A DNA stretch of 5,947 nucleotides from Mariprofundus sp. Lineage in GTDB: Bacteria; Pseudomonadota; Zetaproteobacteria; Mariprofundales; Mariprofundaceae. Below, one piece after another: positions 1 through 5,501 of this stretch; the stretch's first letter is position 1; the number at the start of each line of letters is the position of its first letter. Location of the stretch: positions 1-5,947 of the forward strand of contig JAUZQH010000133.1 in NCBI GenBank assembly GCA_030951065.1. The letters are read 5' to 3'. Position numbers and translations under genes: made by a program. The notes under the pieces are model-generated. The model did no database searches, had not been told where the DNA came from, and was given only the letters and a program-made list of their open reading frames with translations.

Positions 1-19
1 GCATAACAAGAACGACGCA

Positions 20-88
20 TTATAGACAAGAGAGAGTATAGAAACCTGCTTGCTTTTGGAGCCTATGGGGTCTTGAATGTTGAATCAT
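20..88 (-). CDS. Possible short peptide or frameshifted gene start (22 aa)
   Basis: On the minus strand an AAAGGAGGA Shine-Dalgarno sequence (plus positions 95-103) sits 7 nt before an ATG at 88-86, an almost ideal initiation site. The frame encodes only 22 residues, ends in RLQKQAGFYTLSCL, and stops with TAA at 22-20. Just before the stop is a short CT run (plus-strand AGAGAGAG at about 29-36). Shifting frame there would continue as a hydrophobic stretch reading roughly SLVYNASFLLC to the window edge. The basic segment followed by QAGF and hydrophobic residues loosely resembles a prepilin-type or single-pass membrane N-terminus, but this is only an inference. It could be a leader peptide, a broken gene, a sequencing error, or chance. 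The in-frame upstream extension to 244 has no ribosome binding site and is probably not translated. Confidence 0.3.
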   Translation of the reverse strand: MIQHSRPHRLQKQAGFYTLSCL

Positions 89-250
89 TGCCTCTCCTCC
101 TTTGCTTTGATGCCTTACTGACCAGAGGGCAGAGGGCTTTAGCGTAGCATGCAATCTACTGATGGTATCGCTGTGGTGCGGTAGTCGATGCCAACCATGC
201 GCTTCAGCCGGAGCATCGGTTTTGCAATTTCTTTCGTTGGACATTCATAT

Positions 251-259
251 TGCTATATT
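251..259 (+). promoter_or_regulatory. Extended -10 promoter candidate for the permease-nagZ operon
   Basis: TGCTATATT reads as an extended -10 element: TGn followed by TATATT, five of six matches to TATAAT. No good -35 lies 16-18 bases upstream, which extended -10 promoters can tolerate. Transcription would start near 266, giving a leader of about 40 bases that holds an AGAGGAGA motif at 275-282. TTGGAC (237-242) with CATATT (261-266) is a weaker alternative. The call rests on motif matching only. Confidence 0.3.
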
Positions 260-304
260 TCATATTGAGCAAAAAGAGGAGATCGCTCTAGTGTGTGATA
301 AGCA

Positions 305-1111
305 ATGCCTAAATCGACTTTGAATCTGGCAGGTATGTGTCTGGCAGTTCCGCTGCTTGTTCTGCTTTTTGCTGCCATCGGCGGGCTTGATGGGCATGCC
401 ATTGATCTGGATGCGGTGTTAAATAGCACGGGAAACGCCCACCTTTTGGGAACAGATGCATTGGGGCGTGATGTGCTGGCTCGGTTGTCAGAGGGGTTGC
501 AATTATCCCTGCTGGTTGGTTTTACCGTAGTGTTGTTTGGCAGCATGGTGGGTATTTTTATCGGTATGGTCGCAGGCTGGATGGGCGGTTGGGTGGATGC
601 GATACTGATGCGTTTTGCCGATATTGTGCTGTCGTTTCCCGGTATATTGCTGGCTATTGCGCTGGCGGCCATGCTCGGGCCCGGTATTGATAATCTGGTC
701 ATGGCGCTGGTGGCTGTGGGTTGGGTTGGTTTTGCACGATTAACCCGGTCTCAGGTGCTGTCGTTCAAATCTGTACCGTTTGTGGAAGCGGCGACAGCCA
801 ACGGCTCAAGCATTTCCTATATCGCGTTGCGACATCTGTTGCCGAATATTGCGGCCCCGCTGCTGGTCGAGGCCAGTTTCGGTTTGGCGGCGGTGATTAT
901 CGGTGAGGCTGGGTTGTCATTTCTCGGTGTCGGCGTGCAGCCACCGGATGCATCTCTGGGGACGATGATTCGCGAGGGAACAAGTTTGATGCTTGTTTCG
1001 CCCGCGCTGGTGATCTGGCCGGGAATGGTGCTGTTTTCACTGGTCATGGCAGTCAATCTGCTGGGCGATGCGTTGCGCGATAAACTGGATGTAAGGATGG
1101 ATTGCAAATGA
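305..1111 (+). CDS. Peptide ABC transporter permease, DppC/OppC type
   Basis: Inner-membrane permease of the binding-protein-dependent peptide/nickel ABC transporter family (BPD_transp_1), 268 aa, close to full length though with a short N-terminus. A hydrophobic first segment lies at about residues 9-27. It is followed by the family signature HLLGTDALGRDVLAR (47-60), several membrane segments between about 68 and 255, and the EAA loop at 161-181 (EAATANG...HLLPN), which docks with the ATPase. The C-terminus NLLGDALRDKLD is also typical. The start is forced: in-frame stops lie at 296-301, so ATG 305 is the first option, yet its only strong Shine-Dalgarno (275-282) is 22 bases upstream, which is unusual. 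ATG 335 is an alternative but would cut the first membrane segment. No partner DppB, ATPase or binding protein is visible; they may lie left of the window or elsewhere. The stop codon overlaps the nagZ start (ATGA), suggesting translational coupling. Substrate is unproven; murein peptides are an inference from nagZ. Confidence 0.9.
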   Translation: MPKSTLNLAGMCLAVPLLVLLFAAIGGLDGHAIDLDAVLNSTGNAHLLGTDALGRDVLARLSEGLQLSLLVGFTVVLFGSMVGIFIGMVAGWMGGWVDAILMRFADIVLSFPGILLAIALAAMLGPGIDNLVMALVAVGWVGFARLTRSQVLSFKSVPFVEAATANGSSISYIALRHLLPNIAAPLLVEASFGLAAVIIGEAGLSFLGVGVQPPDASLGTMIREGTSLMLVSPALVIWPGMVLFSLVMAVNLLGDALRDKLDVRMDCK

Positions 1112-1989
1112 ACAAACAGCTTATTATCGGGCAGGATGGCACGAGGCTGACTGCGCAGGAACGTCAATGGTTGAAAGAAACACCGCCATTGGGGGTGATC
1201 CTGTTTGCCCGCAATGCCGGGAGTCCTGAACAGGTGAAGGCGCTGCTGTCTGAAGTCCGCAGCTGTACCGGGCAGGGAACCTGGGCAGCGATTGACGAGG
1301 AAGGTGGCCGCGTCAATCGCATGGCATGGCCGCCGTTCAATGCGCGCAGGCATGCGGCAGATTACGGTGTGATGTATGAGCGCAATGCGGGCACAGCCAT
1401 TCAGGCTGTGTATCAGGACAGTTTTTGTACCGGCGAAGCATTGAGGGAACTCGGTTTCACCCATAATTGTGCACCGGTGCTGGACCTGTTTCACCCCGAT
1501 GGCCATGGCATTATCGGCAAACGCTCATTTGGCGATCATGTCGACCAGGTGGCGGTACTGGCGACGGCATGCATGCACGGTCTGCACGATGCCGGTATTG
1601 CTGCGGTTGGAAAACACTTCCCGGGACACGGGCGTGCCAATGCCGATTCGCATGTGGCCGTGCCGGAAGTGGATGCGCCGCTGGACACGATTCTGAATGA
1701 GGCGGAACCGTTTTCCCGCCTGATTGCCGATGGTTTGGAGCATGTGATGACTGCCCATGTGATTTATACCGATACAGACAAGGATGTAGCGACGATTTCA
1801 CCATTCTGGGTGGGTCATGTGTTGCGTCAGAAAGTGGGTTTTTCCGGTCGAATATGGAGTGATGATTTATGCATGAAGGGCGTCGGTAACAATGTGCCTG
1901 CTGCGGCAGATGCCGCATTGAAAGCCGGTTGTGATGTGCTTCTGGTCTGTCAGCCTGAAGGGGTGCGCGCTGTTTACGAAAACTTGTAG
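1108..1989 (+). CDS. nagZ: Beta-N-acetylhexosaminidase NagZ (glycoside hydrolase family 3)
   Basis: Cytoplasmic enzyme that removes N-acetylglucosamine from GlcNAc-anhydroMurNAc (peptides) during peptidoglycan recycling; in several Gram-negatives its product controls AmpC beta-lactamase induction. The 293-aa protein shows the NagZ hallmarks in order: DEEGGRVNRM (63-72), an IGKRSFGD segment (136-143), the KHFPGHG signature (169-175), the flexible-loop DSH with the catalytic histidine at 182, MTAH (214-217), and SDDL (251-254) carrying the nucleophile, probably Asp252. ATG 1108 is chosen over TTG 1102 because AAGGA (1093-1097) is well spaced for it and it forms an ATGA overlap with the permease stop. 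It is shorter than the E. coli protein (341 aa). The alignable region ends at AVYENL, near E. coli SVLDNL, so about 45 C-terminal residues are missing. All catalytic residues are present, so the enzyme is probably active. A dispersed-type repeat begins about 50 bases downstream. Confidence 0.93.
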   Translation: MNKQLIIGQDGTRLTAQERQWLKETPPLGVILFARNAGSPEQVKALLSEVRSCTGQGTWAAIDEEGGRVNRMAWPPFNARRHAADYGVMYERNAGTAIQAVYQDSFCTGEALRELGFTHNCAPVLDLFHPDGHGIIGKRSFGDHVDQVAVLATACMHGLHDAGIAAVGKHFPGHGRANADSHVAVPEVDAPLDTILNEAEPFSRLIADGLEHVMTAHVIYTDTDKDVATISPFWVGHVLRQKVGFSGRIWSDDLCMKGVGNNVPAAADAALKAGCDVLLVCQPEGVRAVYENL

Positions 1990-2041
1990 TTGAACGACGC
2001 ATGCATGGAAGGTGATAAAAATATAACGGGATCGTGAGGTG

Positions 2042-2068
2042 GTTGGCTGCGACGTGGCAGCCGGCAAC
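2042..2068. repeat. GC-rich hairpin next to the 9-bp repeat array
   Basis: GGCTGC (2045-2050) pairs perfectly with GCAGCC (2057-2062) around the loop GACGTG. An outer GTTG (2042-2045) and CAAC (2065-2068) can add to the stem if three bases bulge. There is no run of T directly after it on either strand, so it is not a typical intrinsic terminator. It lies immediately beside the tandem array and may belong to the same inserted repeat element. It could still pause or protect the nagZ transcript. Confidence 0.5.
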
Positions 2069-2093
2069 TACACACAAAAGACGGATTGTTTTT

Positions 2094-2120
2094 CCTCTGT
2101 GTCCTTTGTGTATTCTGTGG
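2094..2120. repeat. Tandem array of 9-bp units (ACACAGAG-type repeat)
   Basis: Three consecutive 9-base units are visible: CCTCTGTGT (2094-2102), CCTTTGTGT (2103-2111) and ATTCTGTGG (2112-2120). Read on the minus strand they give the familiar CCACAG-ACACA-ACACAGAGG pattern, found as short repeats between genes in many unrelated bacterial genomes and often mis-translated as proteins rich in N-T-Q-R-T-Q or H-R-G-H-R. Here the same happens on both strands: the plus frame adds 36 artificial residues to moeB, and minus frames read PQNTQRTQRKN and NHRIHKGHRGK. The element may extend left to the hairpin (2042-2068) through CACACAAAAGACGG. That the pattern is widespread is from memory; copies elsewhere in this genome cannot be seen here. 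Confidence 0.7.
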
Positions 2121-2146
2121 TTCAATTCTGTTGTTCTGGAGTGGTG

Positions 2147-3316
2147 ATGTCTGATATTTTGAGTGCGGCGGAACTGGCACGGTTTAATCGTCATATTATT
2201 TTGCCGCAGGTGGGCCTGGAAGGGCAGGAAAAGCTGAAGCTGGCCAGAGTATTGTGTATCGGCACAGGCGGACTGGGCAGCCCCATTTCGCTTTACCTGT
2301 CTGCAGCCGGCGTTGGCACCATCGGTCTGGTGGATTTCGATGTGGTCGATGACTCGAATTTGCAGCGTCAGATTGCCCATTCGACCGCCGATATCGGTCG
2401 CCCGAAAGTGGAGAGTGCCCGGGATACATTGATTGGTATTAATCCGTATCTGAACGTGAACCTGCATGGCGAAGGTATCCGTAGGGATAATGTTCGCGAA
2501 ATGGTCAGTCAGTATGATCTGGTGGTCGATGGTACGGACAATTTCCCGACCCGTTATCTGGTTAACGATGCCTGTGTGCTGGAAGATAAGCCGTTGATTT
2601 ACGCCTCGATTTTCCAGTTTGAGGGGCAGGCCACAGTATTCAACCACGTCGAAGGTGATACGCGCGGCCCCTGTTATCGCTGTCTGTATCCCGAACCGCC
2701 ACCGCCGGGGCTGGTGCCATCTTGCGCAGAAGGTGGCGTACTGGGCGTATTGCCGGGCGTCATCGGTGTGATTCAGGCTACCGAAGCAGTGAAAATTATT
2801 CTGGGACAGGGCACGACTTTATCGGGTCGTTTGCTTCTCTACGATGCAATGGATATGCGTTTCCGTGAAATGAAATTGCGCCGCGATCCGGCATGTCCGG
2901 CTTGTGGAGAAAGCCCTAGCATTGGCGATGTGGTGGAATATGAACAGTTTTGCGGTTTGCCGCCGACGGAAATGCAAGAGGAGAATGAGCAGATGGCTGA
3001 TTACGATATTACCCCGGCTCAATTGAAGACGATGATGGATACAAATCCGGATTTATATGTGCTGGATGTGCGTGAGCCGCATGAAATCGCGATTTGTGCC
3101 ATTGATGGTACACATAAAATACCGTTGGGTCAGCTGACCGAGCGTTATATCGAAGTGCCTGCGGATCAACCGGTGGTCGTTCATTGCAAGCTGGGTGGCC
3201 GCTCCGCGCAGGCGGTGGAGTTTCTTCAGAGCAAGGGTTACAATAACGTCAAGAACCTTGCCGGTGGTATATTACGCTGGATTGATGATGTGGACGGTTC
3301 ATTGCAGAAATACTGA
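2147..3316 (+). CDS. moeB: MoeB/ThiF-family sulfur-carrier adenylyltransferase with C-terminal rhodanese domain
   Basis: Cytoplasmic E1-like enzyme that adenylates the C-terminal Gly-Gly of a small ubiquitin-fold sulfur carrier (MoaD, ThiS or similar) with ATP. The fused rhodanese domain can then supply persulfide sulfur, as in MOCS3/Uba4 and mycobacterial MoeZ. Of 389 aa, residues 1-270 are the MoeB part: nucleotide loop GTGGLGS (39-45), FDVVDDSNLQRQ (64-75), DGTDNFPTRY (128-137) with Asp130, and zinc pairs CYRC (176/179) and CPAC (250/253). A conserved Cys193 lies in PSCAEGGVLG. Residues about 285-389 are rhodanese: VLDVREPHE (305-313), active loop CKLGGR with Cys347, and a NLAGGILRWI ending. 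ATG 2147 has TGGAG at 2137-2141; the open frame back to GTG 2039 only translates a repeat. No moaD, moaE or thiS is adjacent, so the partner carrier is unknown. Its promoter, if local, must lie within or beside the repeat. Confidence 0.92.
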   Translation: MSDILSAAELARFNRHIILPQVGLEGQEKLKLARVLCIGTGGLGSPISLYLSAAGVGTIGLVDFDVVDDSNLQRQIAHSTADIGRPKVESARDTLIGINPYLNVNLHGEGIRRDNVREMVSQYDLVVDGTDNFPTRYLVNDACVLEDKPLIYASIFQFEGQATVFNHVEGDTRGPCYRCLYPEPPPPGLVPSCAEGGVLGVLPGVIGVIQATEAVKIILGQGTTLSGRLLLYDAMDMRFREMKLRRDPACPACGESPSIGDVVEYEQFCGLPPTEMQEENEQMADYDITPAQLKTMMDTNPDLYVLDVREPHEIAICAIDGTHKIPLGQLTERYIEVPADQPVVVHCKLGGRSAQAVEFLQSKGYNNVKNLAGGILRWIDDVDGSLQKY

Positions 3317-3327
3317 GTCGATTCAGT
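3312..3327 (+). terminator. Weak hairpin at the moeB stop codon
   Basis: ACTGA (3312-3316) and TCAGT (3323-3327) form a five-base stem, with a G-T pair inside and TCGA as loop. It overlaps the stop codon TGA (3314-3316). A short TTTT follows only some 9 bases later. It is a poor intrinsic terminator on its own, but nothing better is visible in the 69 bases between the convergent genes. Confidence 0.2.
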
Positions 3328-3361
3328 CACATACGTTTTGAAAAATACAGGATACGCTTAT

Positions 3362-3386
3362 AGAAAACAGCGAAGGCCATGCCCGC
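3362..3386 (-). terminator. Terminator-like hairpin downstream of the PilZ gene
   Basis: On the minus strand GCGGGC-ATG-GCC-TT-CGC can fold as a six-pair stem with a two-base bulge and a three-base loop, followed by TGTTTTCT. It begins at the last base of the PilZ gene stop codon. The stem is short and the T run is interrupted, so this is a modest candidate. Confidence 0.3.
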
Positions 3387-3772
3387 TATTCCGGAGAGAA
3401 AATCCAGCCGCCGTGCGATGAAAATTCAAGTTCGACCTGATCGGGGTCATCGGCATGATCGACAATCACATGCTGTATGCTGGCAATACTTTCCAGTTGA
3501 ATGGATTTGAATTTTAATGCGATACCATCTTTAAACACCCGGACAACCACGGCATCCGCGATAATCGGCAGTTCATGTTTGAAATGGCCCACCAGCAAAC
3601 TGATCTGGCATTGCGTGCCGGGTTCCAAGGCTTTGTCCGAGTGGATAAACATGCCACCCATGCTTAAATCAGCCACCTGAACACCATATGGTTCGCCACC
3701 CTGAGGTGTCAGCGTTGCGGCAATCGATACCTTGGAACGGCTGTATTGACGCTGGTTATGGTACAGTTTCAT
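3386..3772 (-). CDS. Single-domain PilZ protein (c-di-GMP receptor)
   Basis: A 128-aa cytoplasmic protein made almost entirely of one PilZ domain, which binds cyclic di-GMP and passes the signal to a partner controlling motility, pili, adhesion or polysaccharide. Both binding motifs are intact: RQYSR (residues 8-12, RxxxR) and DLSMGG (35-40, [D/N]xSxxG), with the expected beta-barrel pattern after them. The ATG at 3772-3770 is preferred because GGGAG (3784-3780) sits 7 bases upstream and the domain begins right after it. An in-frame ATG at 3859 would add 29 residues unlike any PilZ region, and the promoter candidate overlaps it. A strong AGGAGG (3805-3800) further upstream has no sensible start codon of its own. 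The gene is convergent with moeB and divergent from the symporter, so it is a lone unit. Its partner cannot be inferred from this window. Confidence 0.88.
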   Translation of the reverse strand: MKLYHNQRQYSRSKVSIAATLTPQGGEPYGVQVADLSMGGMFIHSDKALEPGTQCQISLLVGHFKHELPIIADAVVVRVFKDGIALKFKSIQLESIASIQHVIVDHADDPDQVELEFSSHGGWIFSPE

Positions 3773-3854
3773 GATGATTCTCCCAAGCCGGTTTCCAATC
3801 CTCCTGTAAAGCCAGTAAGGATACTCGCATGTGTTTGTGGTTTGGTAAAGCGAC

Positions 3855-3878
3855 AGCATACCACCACATTAACGTGGT
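3855..3878 (-). promoter_or_regulatory. Extended -10 promoter with adjoining 16-bp inverted repeat upstream of the PilZ gene
   Basis: Reading leftward, TGGTATGCT (3863-3855) is an extended -10 element: TGn plus TATGCT, four of six matches to TATAAT. Directly beside it, in the spacer where RNA polymerase would sit, is a 16-bp inverted repeat, ACCACATTAACGTGGT (3863-3878). It has perfect 5-base arms, a TTAA centre and one mismatched pair. This position suits a repressor operator. The leader to the ATG would be about 75 bases. The motif match and the symmetry are seen; the binding of a regulator is inferred. Confidence 0.35.
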
Positions 3879-3995
3879 TCTGAAAACCCGGAATATCCGC
3901 GAGTGCTATCGGGGGAGCGGCAAACGCTGGCGGTTTATTTATACAATGCGGCGGATATGGTTGAATGCTGTCCGTGACAGATAAGGGAGCTAGCC

Positions 3996-5216
3996 ATGCA
4001 GGGGAATTTCGAAAAGATGCTGTTGTACGCCATGATTATCGCCATTGTGGCTGGCGGGGTGTCCGGCTTTGTCTGGGGCGAAGCCATGGTCTCAGTAGAA
4101 TGGCTGGGCGAATTGTTTTTGACAACACTGAAAATGCTGATTGTTCCATTGGTTGCTGCCAGCATTATTACAGGCGTGGCCGGGCTCGGCGATGTGCGCA
4201 AACTCGGGCGTATGGGCGGAGTGTCGGTTGGCTATTATGCCTGCACTACATTGATTGCCGTCTCTATAGGCCTGTTGATGGCCAATCTGTGGCAGCCCGG
4301 CGCCGGGGTTGACCTCGGCGCCGGTTCTGGGGTGCCAAAACCGGACATCGGTGATGTTGGCGTTACTGATCTGGTGCTGTCGCTGGTGTATCCGAATATT
4401 ATTGATGCAGCCGCCAACATGAAACTGTTACCTATCATCGTCTTTTGCATTCTGCTGGCTGCCGCGCTGACTACATTGGGCGACAAGGGAAAATCGGTGA
4501 TCGCCTTCTTCGAAGGTCTGAACGAGGCCATGATGACAATCGTAGGCTGGATTATGATTTTTGCTCCGATTGGCGTATTCGCGCTGATTGCTTCCAAGCT
4601 GGGGGCATCTGGCGGCGGGGAAGCATTCTTTGCCCAGCTGGTCGGGCTGGCCAAATACGCACTGGCCGTGATTTCCGGTCTGCTCACACATGCGGCGGTG
4701 TTATGCGTGCTGTTGATGCTGCTGGCGCGGCGTTCTGTCGCGGAATACCTCAAACACATGGGGACAGCGTTGATGACGGCCTTTTCAACCGCATCTTCGA
4801 GCGCCACGCTGCCGTTGACGCTGAACGGCGTGAAAGCGGCGGGCGTGGATGAAAAGGCGCGCCGTTTTGTGCTGCCGCTCGGCGCGACCATCAATATGGA
4901 TGGCACGGCGTTGTATGAGGCTGTGGCCGTGCTGTTTATCGCTCAGGCCTATGGCATTGATCTCGGTTTCGGGCAACAGATGCTGGTATTGGTGACCGCC
5001 ACCATGGCAGCCATTGGCGCAGCCGGAATTCCGGAGGCAGGTCTGGTTACGATGGTGATTGTGCTGGAGGCGGTTGGTTTGCCGCTTGATGGTATCGGCC
5101 TGATTCTGGCGATTGACTGGTTCCTCGACCGTTGCCGTACCACTGTTAATGTCTTCGGAGATTCGGTCGGAGCTGCTGTCGTGGAGAAAATGACTTCACC
5201 CGCTCAATCTCCTTAA
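3996..5216 (+). CDS. Dicarboxylate/amino acid:cation symporter (DAACS, SLC1 family)
   Basis: Inner-membrane secondary transporter of the glutamate/aspartate/dicarboxylate symporter family (GltP, GltPh, DctA and animal EAATs), 406 aa, full length. The first membrane segments lie at about residues 8-28 and 40-63, with six or so more before the transport core. The core is complete: re-entrant hairpin 1 STASSSATLP (264-273), NMDGTALYEA (300-309), hairpin 2 GAAGIPEAGLVTM (341-353), and the last helix DWFLDRCRTTVNVFGDS (374-390). Asp374, Asp378, Arg381, Thr382 and Asn385 match the GltPh ligand and cation residues. The arginine at 381 points to acidic substrates such as glutamate, aspartate or C4-dicarboxylates rather than neutral amino acids. 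From hairpin 1 on it is closer to animal EAATs than to E. coli GltP, judged by recalled motifs. GGGAG (3985-3989) is 6 bases before ATG. TATACAAT (3940-3947) is a weak -10 candidate. The coupling ion, sodium or proton, is not certain. Confidence 0.93.
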   Translation: MQGNFEKMLLYAMIIAIVAGGVSGFVWGEAMVSVEWLGELFLTTLKMLIVPLVAASIITGVAGLGDVRKLGRMGGVSVGYYACTTLIAVSIGLLMANLWQPGAGVDLGAGSGVPKPDIGDVGVTDLVLSLVYPNIIDAAANMKLLPIIVFCILLAAALTTLGDKGKSVIAFFEGLNEAMMTIVGWIMIFAPIGVFALIASKLGASGGGEAFFAQLVGLAKYALAVISGLLTHAAVLCVLLMLLARRSVAEYLKHMGTALMTAFSTASSSATLPLTLNGVKAAGVDEKARRFVLPLGATINMDGTALYEAVAVLFIAQAYGIDLGFGQQMLVLVTATMAAIGAAGIPEAGLVTMVIVLEAVGLPLDGIGLILAIDWFLDRCRTTVNVFGDSVGAAVVEKMTSPAQSP

Positions 5217-5228
5217 TATGAAATAAAC

Positions 5229-5300
5229 AACGCGCCTGCATGACTTTTTCCACGCCATGATAACATTTCAATCATGGGGTGGAAAAAGTCCATGCGCGTT
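5229..5300. repeat. Long imperfect inverted repeat (72 bases)
   Basis: Left arm 5229-5261 and right arm 5271-5300 pair over about 28 base pairs around a 9-base loop (5262-5270). The outer stem is AACGCG/CGCGTT, then a four-base bulge (CCTG), CATG/CATG, a single-base bulge, ACTTTTTCCAC/GTGGAAAAAGT, one mismatch, and CCATGAT/ATCATGG. It starts 12 bases after the symporter stop codon. No T run follows, so it is not a standard intrinsic terminator, although a hairpin this long would probably affect transcript ends. Its length, bulges and AT-rich inner segment fit a small dispersed palindromic or MITE-like element. A spurious minus frame reads straight through it. Confidence 0.75.
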
Positions 5301-5404
5301 AGGTCCGACAGGCTGGCGTTTTGATCCTGCATGGTTGTGTGCTGTTTTCTTCTGCTATACACGGTGAATAACATATGACTGAAAGAGTATGCGGAAGAAT
5401 ACAA

Positions 5405-5432
5405 TTGTGAATCTCTGTTTCGCAGTTATAAT
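5405..5432 (+). promoter_or_regulatory. Sigma70-type promoter for metK
   Basis: TATAAT (5427-5432) is a perfect -10 box. TTGTGA (5405-5410) matches four of six -35 bases with a 16-base spacer. Transcription would begin near 5439, leaving a leader of about 63 bases before the metK start. This leader shows no strong hairpin and is too short for most SAM riboswitch classes. Confidence 0.65.
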
Positions 5433-5501
5433 CCGCAGCCAGCTATTTATTCACACAGATCAAGTCTTCTGTTCATCTAATAAAAAAACACGAGGAACTC
5501 A

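Noticed and set aside
253..702. 149-aa minus-strand open frame
   Set aside because: It is the antisense shadow of the permease, rich in Ser, Pro and Thr with no domain pattern and no ribosome site.
817..1506. 229-aa minus-strand open frame
   Set aside because: It lies antisense to the permease and nagZ, and its composition is that of a reverse-complement shadow.
10..2003. GAACGACGCAT present at 10-20 and again at 1993-2003
   Set aside because: An 11-base match is expected by chance in about 6 kb and no flanking similarity was seen.
2167..2185. Sigma54-like TGGCACG motif
   Set aside because: It lies inside the moeB coding region and lacks the TTGCA half at the right distance.
1511..2647. 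378-aa minus-strand open frame across nagZ, the repeat and moeB
   Set aside because: It spans two well-supported genes and an intergenic repeat, its middle part is the NHRIHKGHRGK repeat translation, and no family is recognisable.
3769..3805. Leader peptide TTG frame with AGGAGG, overlapping the PilZ gene start by ATGA
   Set aside because: The TTG is only one or two bases from AGGAGG, too close for initiation. The overlap is probably chance.
4235..4906. 223-aa minus-strand open frame
   Set aside because: It is antisense to the symporter, Ala/Ser/Pro-rich, with no motif.
5213..5404. 63-aa minus-strand open frame upstream of metK
   Set aside because: It reads through the long inverted repeat and has no good Shine-Dalgarno, so it is more likely a by-product of the palindrome.
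5439..5501. SAM or SAH riboswitch before metK
   Set aside because: The leader is short and AT-rich, without the paired elements or conserved cores of the classes I know. A covariance search would settle it.
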